Source: Devosia geojensis (GTDB taxonomy: Bacteria; Pseudomonadota; Alphaproteobacteria; Rhizobiales; Devosiaceae). From it: a stretch of DNA of 64,000 nt. Under the pieces are notes generated by a model. The model did no database searches, was not told where the DNA came from, and saw only the letters and a program-made list of their open reading frames with translations. The translations under genes and the position numbers were made by a program. How positions within the stretch are numbered: the stretch's first letter is position 1; the number at the start of each line of letters is the position of its first letter. The stretch lies in contig NZ_JZEX01000119.1 of assembly GCF_000969415.1 (NCBI RefSeq), positions 1 to 64,000 on the forward strand, written 5' to 3'. Shown here in pieces: positions 27,293 through 35,937 of this stretch.

Positions 27293-27390
27293 TTGCGCAA
27301 ATCTCCCCAAGGCTTCTGTTGGCTGCGCGCCGCGGGTTGTGCCTGAGGCCGCATCGCTCAGAGCTGCGGCGGGTTGGGCGGCGGGAACGC

Positions 27391-27433
27391 TTGACAGGTG
27401 TAATTTTGAATTATAATTATGAATAATGAATTC
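27391..27433. promoter_or_regulatory. AT-rich promoter/operator between the Gfo/Idh and GntR genes
   Basis: Rightward TTGACA (27391-27396) and TATAAT (27412-27417) are both perfect but only 15 bases apart, shorter than ideal. Overlapping is the perfect 10-bp palindrome AATTATAATT (27409-27418), and GAATT/AATTC arms bracket 27408-27433. In a GC-rich window this AT-rich patch stands out and is the likely GntR-controlled divergent promoter of cluster A. The rest of 27293-27602 has no gene. Confidence 0.5.
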
Positions 27434-27602
27434 CAGCGTCAAGCGGGTTGCTCGCGGCAAGGCAAGATGGAGACGATCAGGTGCTGATCACGGCCCCGAC
27501 ACGGCGAAAAACGCTGCTGATACCCGCGACCATGAATGGTACAGATCGCGTGTCTCACCGCGCTGCTGTGCGGCTCAGGCGTTGGAAATCAGGGAGTAGC
27601 GC

Positions 27603-28289
27603 ATGCTGCCGACACGAATGGTCAGGAAGTCTCTTCACAACGAACTGGTGGAGATTCTGCGCGAGATGATCATCGAAGGAGCGATTGCCACCGGCCGACG
27701 GATTCCCGAACTCGAACTGTGCGAGCAATTGGGGGTGTCCCGCACGCCGCTACGGGAAGCCCTCAAGGTTCTCGCCAATGAAGGCCTGGTCGAACTCACG
27801 CCCAATCGTGGTGCCACGGTGGTCGAGCTCAAGATCGAGGATATCGAGGAGATATTCCCGGTAATCGGCGCGCTGGAATCGCTGGCTGGTGAACTGGTCT
27901 GCGCGCGAGCCAGCGATGATGCCATCACCACGATCGAAGGGCTCCATGCAGAAATGGCCGCACATTTCCAGGCCGCTGACCTGCCGAACTACCTCAAGGC
28001 CAGCCAGACCTTCCACGACACCATTCTCGAAAGCTCCGGCAATACCGCCCTGATCGCGAGCTATCGCAACCTGACGCAGCGGCTCCGCCGCGCGACCAAT
28101 TCGGCCCACATGACCCGGGAGCGTTGGGAGGAGTCGATGCGCGAGCACGAGAAGATCCTGGCTGCGCTGAAACAGCGAAATGCACCGCTGTTGGGCGAGC
28201 TCTTGCGCCAGCATCTGGAGTCGCGGGGCCAGTCCGTCATCGAAGTACTGCGCCGGCGCGCCGAGAAACCGGCACTCGCGGAAACCTGA
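27603..28289 (+). CDS. GntR family regulator, FCD (FadR) subfamily
   Basis: 228 residues. The N-terminal winged helix-turn-helix has PELELCEQLGVSRTPLREAL and the wing ELTPNRGATVVEL. The C-terminal all-helical FCD ligand domain has FHDTILESSGN and REHEKILAALKQRN, carrying metal-binding histidines. It lies first in the cluster A operon, 58 bp before the ABC ATPase gene, so it likely senses the transported sugar acid or an intermediate. An earlier in-frame ATG is absent; the chosen start MLPTRMVRKS could also be the Met at codon 6. Confidence 0.88.
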   Translation: MLPTRMVRKSLHNELVEILREMIIEGAIATGRRIPELELCEQLGVSRTPLREALKVLANEGLVELTPNRGATVVELKIEDIEEIFPVIGALESLAGELVCARASDDAITTIEGLHAEMAAHFQAADLPNYLKASQTFHDTILESSGNTALIASYRNLTQRLRRATNSAHMTRERWEESMREHEKILAALKQRNAPLLGELLRQHLESRGQSVIEVLRRRAEKPALAET

Positions 28290-28347
28290 ACAAGCTCGCG
28301 GCAAACAAACGAACAGGCGGGGCAAACCGCCAGAGGGAGGGGAGACA

Positions 28348-29454
28348 ATGGCCGATCTGAAATTGGTGAACGTGTGCAAGAGTTACGGGCAAGTCGACGT
28401 CATCCATGGCGTCGACCTGGAGGTGAAGCACGGCGAATTCGTCGTCTTCGTCGGCCCCTCGGGTTGCGGTAAGTCCACCCTGCTGCGAATGATCGCGGGG
28501 CTCGAGGAGATCACCGACGGCGACGTCGTCATCGACGGTGACTATGTGAACGATGTCGATGCCACCGACCGGGGGCTCGCCATGGTGTTCCAGTCCTATG
28601 CGCTCTACCCGCACATGACGGTCAGGAAGAATCTCTCTTTCGGGCTCGAGATCGCCAGGGTTGCGCGTCAGGAGATCGACCGGCGGGTCGCCGAGGCTGC
28701 CCGCATCCTCAAGATCGAGGACTATCTCGACCGCCACCCTGCCAAGCTTTCCGGCGGCCAGCGCCAGCGCGTCGCCATCGGCCGCGCGATCGTACGCGAG
28801 CCCAAGATCTTCCTCTTCGATGAGCCGCTGTCCAACCTCGATGCCGAGTTGCGCGTAGCGACACGTGTCGAGATCGCCAAACTGCACGAGCGGCTCGGCG
28901 CCACGATGATCTATGTGACGCACGACCAGGTGGAGGCCATGACCATGGCCGACAAGATCGTCGTGCTGCGCAATGGCGTGGTCGAGCAAATCGGCGCGCC
29001 GCTCGATCTCTATAATCACCCCGCCAACCTGTTCGTCGCCGGTTTCATCGGCTCGCCCAGGATGAACCTCCTGGAAGGACGCGTCATCGGGAGCCGCACG
29101 GGCGAAATCGAGATCGAGATTGCCGACAATGTTCGGATTACCGCGCCGATCGGCCCCCTGCCCGATGTCGGCAAGGTGACGCTCGGCATTCGCCCCGAAC
29201 ATTTCGCGCGAGTGGGTGCCGAGGAGGCGCAGTTGGCATTGACGATCGATTTCGTCGAGGCCTTGGGGGGTGAGACGCTGGTCTACGGCTCCCTTCCGGG
29301 GGGCAGCCAGCCGATCATCGTCAAGCTCGACGGACAACATCTGATCGAGAATGGCGCAAGCTTGTCGCTGACTGTGCAGCCGGGACAGATGCACGTCTTC
29401 GATGCCACTGGCCGCGCCTTGCCAAAAATGCGCGCCACAGCCGCGGCTGCCTGA
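28348..29454 (+). CDS. CUT1 sugar ABC transporter ATPase (UgpC/MsmK-like), cluster A
   Basis: 368 residues, the size of UgpC/MalK-type subunits. Walker A GPSGCGKST, signature LSGGQRQRVAIGRAI, Walker B IFLFDEPLSNLDAELR and switch THDQVEAMTMAD are all intact. The C-terminal OB/TOBE domain includes VTLGIRPEHF. Start at 28348 has GGGAGGGGAGA as RBS. It is followed after 132 bp by the binding-protein gene, with a hairpin spanning the stop codon. Confidence 0.92.
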   Translation: MADLKLVNVCKSYGQVDVIHGVDLEVKHGEFVVFVGPSGCGKSTLLRMIAGLEEITDGDVVIDGDYVNDVDATDRGLAMVFQSYALYPHMTVRKNLSFGLEIARVARQEIDRRVAEAARILKIEDYLDRHPAKLSGGQRQRVAIGRAIVREPKIFLFDEPLSNLDAELRVATRVEIAKLHERLGATMIYVTHDQVEAMTMADKIVVLRNGVVEQIGAPLDLYNHPANLFVAGFIGSPRMNLLEGRVIGSRTGEIEIEIADNVRITAPIGPLPDVGKVTLGIRPEHFARVGAEEAQLALTIDFVEALGGETLVYGSLPGGSQPIIVKLDGQHLIENGASLSLTVQPGQMHVFDATGRALPKMRATAAAA

Positions 29455-29469
29455 ACCGGGCAGCCGCGG
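29441..29469. other. Hairpin over the ATPase stop codon
   Basis: Arms CCGCGGCTGCC (29441-29451) and GGCAGCCGCGG (29459-29469) flank TGAACCG, including the stop codon. No T-run follows. It may weaken read-through or protect the downstream binding-protein message. Confidence 0.5.
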
Positions 29470-29586
29470 ACCAGCCAACAACCCTTGAGCAAGGGAAACC
29501 ATGCGCCGGCCCATAGGACCCGGCCGGCGCAAACGAGAAGTCGTGTTCAGACGGCCGGGGACAGGGACCTGTGAGGAGATCATCCA

Positions 29587-30873
29587 ATGACCAATATTTC
29601 GCGTCGGTCGTTCAATCGCTACCTACTGGCCTCGGCAGCCGGTGCGGCCGCCTTTGGCGGGTTGACCGGTTCTGCCTTCGCCGATAGCCGGCTGCGTTTC
29701 ATGTGGTGGGGCAATCCCACACGCGACGAGCGCACCAATGCCGTCGTCGATCTTTTCGAGAGCGCCAATTCGGGCATCGTCGTCGATACCGAGGCGCTGG
29801 CTTCGAACGATTACTGGCCCAAGATCGCGACCCAGGCGGCCGGCGGCAACATGCCGGACGTCATGCAGATGGACTACCGATTCCTGTTCGAGTATGCGCG
29901 CCGCGGGCAGATCGTTCCGCTCGATGGCTATGTCGGCAACCAGATCGATCTCACCAATTTCGATCCAGGATTCGTCGACAGCGGGCGCGTCGATGGTCAG
30001 CTCTTCGGCATTCCGTTCGGGGCCAATTCGCCTTCGGTCATCTACAACATGACCAAGCTTGCCGAATATGGGGTGACCCTGCCGGATCCGAGTTGGACCT
30101 GGGATCAGTTCTGGGATTTCGCGCGCGAGATCCAGGCTGCGGCACCGGAAGGCCAGTGGGCCGTGGCCGACAAAGGATCGTGGGAGCCGGCGTTCGACAT
30201 CTTCCTGCGTCAGCAGGGCAAAATGCTCTACACCGAAGAGGGCGAGCTCGGGTACACCGCTGCCGACGCCGCCGAGTTCTTCGACATGTGGCGCGTTGCC
30301 CGTGAAAACGGCCTGGTGCCGCCCGCCGACATTACCGCGCAGGATTCGGACGGTCTCGACACGCGTCCGATCTCTCGTCGGCGCGTCGCCATCGACTTCG
30401 CGCATTCCAACCACCTTGGCGGGCTGCAGGGCCAGAACCCCGACGAGCTCGGCATAACCCTCTTCCCGCACCGTGAGGGTGGCATTCCGGGCCAGTACAT
30501 GAAGTGTGCGACCTTGCTCTGCATCACGGCCAACAGCCAGGCCAAGGAAGACGCGGCCCAACTCGTGGACTTCCTGCTGACCGATCCGGAAGCCAACAAC
30601 ATCCTGCGCATGGAGCGCGGCGTGCCGGGCGACAATGCCGTCGCACAGGCGCTGCTGGAAGATCCGGACGATATCGAGCGCAAGACGATCGAGTATTTCG
30701 AGATCGTGCAGGGCAACGTCTCGCCGATGCCGCCGCCCCCGCCATCGGGCGCCGGCGAGGTGGAAGTGATGCTGGTCCGCCTCTATGGCGAGCTGATCTT
30801 CGATCGCCTTACTCCTGAGCAAGCAGGCGAACGCCTGGTCAACGACGCCCAGACGATCCTGGCGCGCGCTTGA
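29587..30873 (+). CDS. CUT1 extracellular solute-binding protein, cluster A
   Basis: 428 residues. The signal MTNISRRSFNRYLLASAAGA has twin-arginine character (SRRSF) and a probable cleavage after SAFA. The mature protein is an SBP_bac_1 fold: RLRFMWWGNPTRDERTNAVV at its start, then the ligand-pocket-like QMDYRFLFEYARRGQIVPLD, FGIPFGANSPSVIYN and FAHSNHLGGLQGQNPDELG. It delivers a sugar or sugar acid to the permeases encoded next. Confidence 0.9.
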   Translation: MTNISRRSFNRYLLASAAGAAAFGGLTGSAFADSRLRFMWWGNPTRDERTNAVVDLFESANSGIVVDTEALASNDYWPKIATQAAGGNMPDVMQMDYRFLFEYARRGQIVPLDGYVGNQIDLTNFDPGFVDSGRVDGQLFGIPFGANSPSVIYNMTKLAEYGVTLPDPSWTWDQFWDFAREIQAAAPEGQWAVADKGSWEPAFDIFLRQQGKMLYTEEGELGYTAADAAEFFDMWRVARENGLVPPADITAQDSDGLDTRPISRRRVAIDFAHSNHLGGLQGQNPDELGITLFPHREGGIPGQYMKCATLLCITANSQAKEDAAQLVDFLLTDPEANNILRMERGVPGDNAVAQALLEDPDDIERKTIEYFEIVQGNVSPMPPPPPSGAGEVEVMLVRLYGELIFDRLTPEQAGERLVNDAQTILARA

Positions 30874-30878
30874 TTCTG

Positions 30879-30908
30879 CCGGTCCGACGACTTCGCCCGT
30901 CGGACCGG
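30879..30908 (+). other. Hairpin after the cluster A binding-protein gene
   Basis: Perfect 11-bp stem CCGGTCCGACG/CGTCGGACCGG with an eight-base loop, starting six bases past the SBP stop. No T-run follows. Stem-loops here commonly stabilise SBP mRNA relative to permease mRNA; that function is inferred. Confidence 0.6.
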
Positions 30909-30931
30909 TCCTTCCCTGCGAGGTATCGTCC

Positions 30932-31864
30932 ATGGCCACCACCACAATTCCACGCTCGCGCCGGGACGCGATCGCCAAGCGATGGCAGCGCGGTCGCTCG
31001 GGCTACATGTTCCTGATTCCCTGGCTCATCGGCTTTTTCGCCCTGACGCTCGGGCCGGCCTTGGCCTCGCTCTATCTGGCTTTCACCAAATACGACGTGC
31101 TGACACCGCCGGTGTTCACCGGTCTCGACAACTTCGGCTACATGTTCTTCCAGGACTACCGGTTCCGCCAGGCACTGCAGGTGACCTTCACCTATGTGCT
31201 CTGGTCGGTGCCGCTCAAGCTGGGCCTGGCCCTCCTGATCGCCATTGCGCTCGACAAGGGCACGCGCGGGGTCGACCTTTACCGCGCCATTTTCTACCTG
31301 CCGTCGCTGATCGGCGGTTCCGTGGCCATCGCCGTCCTCTGGCGCCAGCTCTTCGATCGCGACGGCCTGACCGACCAACTGCTGCAGCTGCTTGGCTGGC
31401 CGCCCGGGACCTCGCTGCTCAACAATCCCGACCATGCGCTCAAGACGCTGATCGTGCTCTCGGTGTGGCAGTTCGGTGCGCCGATGGTGATCTTCCTCGC
31501 CGGGTTGAGACAGATACCGCAGCACCTGCACGAGGCGGCACGGATGGACGGCGCCAAGACCATGCAGCGCTTCTCGCGCATCACCCTGCCGCTCCTGGCT
31601 CCGGTGATCTTCTTCAACCTCATCATGCAGACAATCGACGCCTTCAAGGCCTTCACGCAGGCCTTCGTGGTCTCGGCGGGCACCGGCGGCCCGATCGACT
31701 CGACGCTGTTCTACACGCTCTATCTCTACCAGGAGGGCTTCGCCTTCTTCCGCATGGGCTATGCCTCCGCGCTCGCCTGGTTCCTGCTGATCATCATCGC
31801 GGCGTTCACCGCGCTGACCTTCCTCTCCGCAAAATACTGGGTGCACTATGACGACGGTCGCTGA
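30932..31864 (+). CDS. CUT1 sugar ABC permease (MalF type), cluster A
   Basis: 310 residues with six core helices. The first helix is SGYMFLIPWLIGFFALTLGP. The cytoplasmic EAA loop is LHEAARMDGAKTMQRFSRITLP, the coupling motif of this family. Paired with the next permease, whose start it overlaps by 17 bases. Confidence 0.92.
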   Translation: MATTTIPRSRRDAIAKRWQRGRSGYMFLIPWLIGFFALTLGPALASLYLAFTKYDVLTPPVFTGLDNFGYMFFQDYRFRQALQVTFTYVLWSVPLKLGLALLIAIALDKGTRGVDLYRAIFYLPSLIGGSVAIAVLWRQLFDRDGLTDQLLQLLGWPPGTSLLNNPDHALKTLIVLSVWQFGAPMVIFLAGLRQIPQHLHEAARMDGAKTMQRFSRITLPLLAPVIFFNLIMQTIDAFKAFTQAFVVSAGTGGPIDSTLFYTLYLYQEGFAFFRMGYASALAWFLLIIIAAFTALTFLSAKYWVHYDDGR

Positions 31865-32756
31865 GAACGCCGGGTTCGATCCCTATCGCGAAGCGCGGGC
31901 CCGCTCCAAGGCGCTCAAGCAGCGCCGCGACGTCGTCCGCGCCATCATCAAGCACATCGTGCTGATCCTGTCGTCGATCGGCATGCTTTATCCGCTGCTG
32001 TGGCTGGTTTCGAGCTCGTTCAAGCCCGACACCGCCATCTTCTCGGATTTCTCGCTGATCCCCGAAGCGTTCTCGTTCGCCAATTACGTGAATGGCTGGA
32101 CCGCCCTACGCACCAGCTTCACCACGTTCTTCACCAATTCCTTCTTCATCGCCGCCCTGGCGGTGATCGGCAACCTCATGGCCTGCTCGCTCACCGCATT
32201 CGCCTTCGCCAGGCTCGAATTTCCGCTGAAGAAGCTGTGGTTCACACTGATGCTGGCGACGCTGATGATCCCCTATCACGTGACGCTCATTCCCCAGTAC
32301 ATCCTCTTCCTCAATATCGGCTGGGTGAACACCATCCTGCCGCTGGTCTTGCCGAAATTCCTCGCCACCGACGCTTTCTTCGTCTTCCTAATGGTGCAGT
32401 TCTTCCGCGGCATTCCGCGCGAACTGGACGAGGCGGCACGCATGGATGGCTGCGGGCCCTGGCGCATCTACTGGCGCATCATGCTGCCGCTCTCGGTGCC
32501 AGTCATGGCCACCGCCGCCATCTTCTCGTTCATGTGGACCTATGACGACTTCCTGGGTCCACTGATCTATCTCAACGACATCAACCAGTACACGGTGCCG
32601 CTGGCGCTGCGTACCTTCGTGGACTCAACCGGCGTGTCCGCGTGGGGACAGCTCTTTGCAATGAGCACTCTTTCGCTCCTGCCGGTCTTTTTCTTCTTCC
32701 TCTTTTTCCAGCGTCTCATCATCCGGGGCGTCGCGACCTCTGCGATGAAGCGCTGA
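31848..32756 (+). CDS. CUT1 sugar ABC permease (MalG type), cluster A
   Basis: 302 residues. Charged N-terminus, then the membrane segment HIVLILSSIGMLYPLLWLVS, and the EAA loop RELDEAARMDGCGPWRIYWR followed by IMLPLS. Its start lies inside the 3' end of the first permease gene, so the two are translationally coupled. The next oxidoreductase gene begins three bases after its stop. Confidence 0.92.
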   Translation: MTTVAENAGFDPYREARARSKALKQRRDVVRAIIKHIVLILSSIGMLYPLLWLVSSSFKPDTAIFSDFSLIPEAFSFANYVNGWTALRTSFTTFFTNSFFIAALAVIGNLMACSLTAFAFARLEFPLKKLWFTLMLATLMIPYHVTLIPQYILFLNIGWVNTILPLVLPKFLATDAFFVFLMVQFFRGIPRELDEAARMDGCGPWRIYWRIMLPLSVPVMATAAIFSFMWTYDDFLGPLIYLNDINQYTVPLALRTFVDSTGVSAWGQLFAMSTLSLLPVFFFFLFFQRLIIRGVATSAMKR

Positions 32757-32759
32757 ACG

Positions 32760-33806
32760 ATGAGATACCGCATCGCCGTTGTCGGCGCGCGCATCGGCGC
32801 AAAACATGTCGAGGCCATCCGGGCCCTGCCGGATCGCTACGAGTTGTCCGCAGTCTGCGACCTCGACCGGGTTCGTGCTGCCCGGATCGCGGACAAGGTG
32901 CCGATCGTTGCCGATTACGCACGCCTCTTAGAGCAAAATGATATCGATATCGTCGCGCTCTGTACGCCCTCGCACCTGCATCTGGAGCAGACGCTGGCAG
33001 CCCAGGCTTCGGGCAGGCACGTCGTCTGCGAGAAACCTGTCGCCGCGACAATCGAGGAACTCGACCGTCTCGCCGCCGCCGTGAGGGAGACAAATTGCCT
33101 GGTCTTCCCCGTACTGCAAAAGCGGCATGGCAATGGCCTCCAGAGGCTCCGTTACCTTGCCGACCGAAATCTGCTCGGACGGCTCTATGTGGCAAGCGCG
33201 GAAAGCCATTGGTCACGTGGTGCCGACTATTACGCCAATCCCTGGCGGGGACGCATTGCCACCGAACCCGGTGGAACGCTGATGACCCATGCCATCCATC
33301 AGCACGATATGATGCTGAGCATCGTGGGGCCCGTGCGCTCCGTCTTTGCGCGCATTGCGACGCGCGTCCACGATATCGAAACCGAAGATTGCGCCAGCAT
33401 CGTCGCGACGACCGAGGACGGTGGATTGCTGTCCCTCAGTGCAACCGTGGGATCGCATGCCCCGGTTTCTCGTCTGCGTTTCTGCTTCGAACACCTTACG
33501 GCCGAGAGCAGTTCCTCGCAGAAAGCGCCGCATCACGACCCTTGGACCTTTACACCTGCCGAGCCCATGCGCGGTCAGATCGAGGCGGCGCTCGCCGATT
33601 TCGCGCCGGGGGCGGAGGACTACGTCGCGCTCTACCGGTCCATACATGCCGACCTCGAGACGGGCCGGAACACGGGCCGGTTGGACGAGTTCCGGCCGGT
33701 CCTGGCCCTCACGCAGGCCGCTTACCAATCCGCCCGCGAGGGCCACGAAGTCACGCTGTCCGATCCCCTTCGGGCGGCAGCCGTGTCGGCCACGCATTCC
33801 CAGTGA
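32760..33806 (+). CDS. Gfo/Idh/MocA family oxidoreductase, cluster A operon
   Basis: 348 residues. The N-terminal MRYRIAVVGARIGAKHVEAI is a Rossmann start with a degenerate G-x-G-x-x-G. The catalytic region has CEKPVAATIEELDRL, and the C-terminal half has MTHAIHQHDMMLSIVGPVRS with the histidine pair expected near the substrate. It likely oxidises the imported sugar or a lactone/acid derived from it. It lies between the permease and COG4091 genes with almost no spacing. Confidence 0.85.
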   Translation: MRYRIAVVGARIGAKHVEAIRALPDRYELSAVCDLDRVRAARIADKVPIVADYARLLEQNDIDIVALCTPSHLHLEQTLAAQASGRHVVCEKPVAATIEELDRLAAAVRETNCLVFPVLQKRHGNGLQRLRYLADRNLLGRLYVASAESHWSRGADYYANPWRGRIATEPGGTLMTHAIHQHDMMLSIVGPVRSVFARIATRVHDIETEDCASIVATTEDGGLLSLSATVGSHAPVSRLRFCFEHLTAESSSSQKAPHHDPWTFTPAEPMRGQIEAALADFAPGAEDYVALYRSIHADLETGRNTGRLDEFRPVLALTQAAYQSAREGHEVTLSDPLRAAAVSATHSQ

Positions 33807-33813
33807 GATCATC

Positions 33814-35268
33814 ATGGTTTACCACAACCTCTATACGCACTTCGCCAAGAAGGACCTTGTAAGAGTCGGGGTCATCGGTGCTGGAAACTACGGCACCGCC
33901 ATCGTCACCCAGGATCCGCACACTCCCTTGATGACTGTCGTCGCTGTGGCCGATATTTCCATAGAGGCGGCGCGGCAGGCCTATATCAAGACAGGCCTTG
34001 ATCCCGAGACGATCGTCTATTGTGCCGACCTCGACGCAGCGGAGGCGGCCCTGGCCGCCGGGCAGCGCGTCTATACGGATAATTGCCGCCTCGTCGCCGA
34101 GATCGGCGCCGTGGACATCGTCTGCGAGAGTACGGGCATACCGGAAGCGAGCGCCGTCTATGCCCTCGCTGCGATCAACAATGGCAAGCACGTGGCGATG
34201 ATCACCAAGGATTGCGACGTGACCATCGGACCGATCCTCAAACATCTCGCCTCGCAGGCGGGCGTCATCTACACGCCCGTGGATGGCGACCAGCACGGTC
34301 TTCTGATCCAGTTTTACGAGTGGGCGAGGTCGGTAGGACTGACCGTCCTCAGTGGCGGCAAGGCCACCGACGGAGAGTTCATTTATGACGAGGCCGCCGG
34401 CACGGTCACCATCAAGACCGACAAGAAGATCCATGCGCCTGCCGTCGAAACCATAACGATCGCACCCGAGGATCGCCCTTATCTCGGCATGATCCCGCAG
34501 GGCAAAGTGGAGGAGTACGTGGCAAGACGCGCGGAAATCCTCTCGCGCCTCCCCCAGCCGGGCGCCTACGATCTCTGCGAGATGACCATTGCCGCCAACT
34601 ACACGGGGCTCGCTCCCGCGGTCGACACGCTCCATCACGTTCCGATGCGGATCACCGAACTCCCCGTCGTCTACTGCGAGCGCGAACATGGTGGGCTGTT
34701 CGAGGGTCAGGAGCATATCGACCTTGCCACCTGCCTGCGCGGCCCGACCGAATCCGGACTTGGCGGCGGCGTCTTCCTGGTCGTTCGCTGCGACAACGCC
34801 TATTCCAATCACATCCTGACCACCAAGGGGCAGATCGCCAACTACGACGACACAGCGGCCGTCATCTACCGTCCCTACCACCTTTGCGGCGTGGAGACGT
34901 CCAGTACGCTGCTGCTGGCGGGGCTACTCGACATAGACACCGGTGCGCCGGACTTCCGCCCCCGCTACGATCTGGTGAAGGTTGCCTCCCGCGACATCGC
35001 CGTCGGCGAAATCTTCGGCAACGATCATAGCCCGCAGATGACGGCGCGCATCGTTCCGGCGCAGCCGGTCGGACCGGGTAATCTCGCCTGCGCCCATCTC
35101 CTCACCGGTAATCGTGCACGCGTCGACATTCCCACCGGAACGCCGATCACCTACGACATGGTCGAAGAACCGGCAGGATCATTCCTCTGGCGGTTGCGCC
35201 GCCAGCAGGACGCTGTGTTCGGCTTGGGGCATGAGGCAGAAGCGCTCGCCCCGGCCGGCATCGCCTGA
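33814..35268 (+). CDS. SAF-domain homoserine-dehydrogenase-like oxidoreductase (COG4091)
   Basis: 484 residues. The N-terminal Rossmann domain begins VRVGVIGAGNYGTAIVTQDP. The middle contains VCESTGIPEASAVYALAAIN and KHVAMITKDCDVTIGP, typical of the COG4091 family. The C-terminal SAF domain (about 385-470) includes VASRDIAVGEIFGND and RARVDIPTGTPITYDMV. Homologues act on branched or acid-sugar intermediates, and the reaction here is unproven. Start ATG at 33814 follows the upstream stop by seven bases, and the gene sits inside the cluster A operon. Confidence 0.85.
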   Translation: MVYHNLYTHFAKKDLVRVGVIGAGNYGTAIVTQDPHTPLMTVVAVADISIEAARQAYIKTGLDPETIVYCADLDAAEAALAAGQRVYTDNCRLVAEIGAVDIVCESTGIPEASAVYALAAINNGKHVAMITKDCDVTIGPILKHLASQAGVIYTPVDGDQHGLLIQFYEWARSVGLTVLSGGKATDGEFIYDEAAGTVTIKTDKKIHAPAVETITIAPEDRPYLGMIPQGKVEEYVARRAEILSRLPQPGAYDLCEMTIAANYTGLAPAVDTLHHVPMRITELPVVYCEREHGGLFEGQEHIDLATCLRGPTESGLGGGVFLVVRCDNAYSNHILTTKGQIANYDDTAAVIYRPYHLCGVETSSTLLLAGLLDIDTGAPDFRPRYDLVKVASRDIAVGEIFGNDHSPQMTARIVPAQPVGPGNLACAHLLTGNRARVDIPTGTPITYDMVEEPAGSFLWRLRRQQDAVFGLGHEAEALAPAGIA

Positions 35269-35277
35269 GACAACGGC

Positions 35278-35937
35278 ATGTCCCGGATCGTCCTTCTCCA
35301 CGCAACCTCGGTCGCCATCGAACCGGTGAAGCAGGCTTTCGACGCCCACTGGCCCGAGGCAGAGCTGATCAATCTGCTCGATGACGGCTTGAGCGTCGAC
35401 CGCGCCCGGGATGCGGGGCTGACCGAGGCGATGATCGACCGGTTTACCGCTCTCGGCCGCTACGGCGCCGCCCATGGAGCCGAGGGTATCCTCGTTACCT
35501 GCTCGGCTTTCGGTCCGGCGATCGATCGGCTTGCCGCCGGGCTCGATATCCCGGTGCTGAAACCCAATGAGGCCATGTTCCGCGCCGCCATCGACCTTGG
35601 CGCACGAATCGGCATGTTGGCCACCTTCGCGCCCGCCATCCCCACCATGGAGGAGGAATTCAACGACTTCGCCAGAAGCGCCGGAACGGCGGCCACTTTG
35701 GAAACTATTCTGGTCGAAGGCGCCATGGCGGAGTTGCGCGCCGGCAATGTGGCGCGGCACAATGACCTGGTAGCGGCACAGGCTCTCGCGCTTGCGGGAT
35801 GCGACGCGATCATGTTGGCTCAGTTTTCCACCGCGCAGGCGGCCGGCAAGGTCGGCGCCAAGGTGGACGTGCCGGTGCTGACGGCACCCGAAGCCGCGGT
35901 GGAACGCATGAAGGTGCTGGTTCTGGGAGGGGAATGA
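35278..35937 (+). CDS. Asp/Glu racemase-superfamily protein with one catalytic cysteine
   Basis: 219 residues of the aspartate/glutamate/hydantoin racemase fold. The first cysteine motif is present at VTCSAFGP (C75). The second, normally LGCT or similar, is replaced by LAQFS at about 180-184, so a classic two-base racemization is unlikely. The protein is embedded between a dehydrogenase and a DUF1537 kinase gene. There an isomerase converting a 2-oxo to a 3-oxo acid sugar is needed, a step done by OtnI in known tetronate pathways. That assignment is a hypothesis. Confidence 0.75.
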   Translation: MSRIVLLHATSVAIEPVKQAFDAHWPEAELINLLDDGLSVDRARDAGLTEAMIDRFTALGRYGAAHGAEGILVTCSAFGPAIDRLAAGLDIPVLKPNEAMFRAAIDLGARIGMLATFAPAIPTMEEEFNDFARSAGTAATLETILVEGAMAELRAGNVARHNDLVAAQALALAGCDAIMLAQFSTAQAAGKVGAKVDVPVLTAPEAAVERMKVLVLGGE

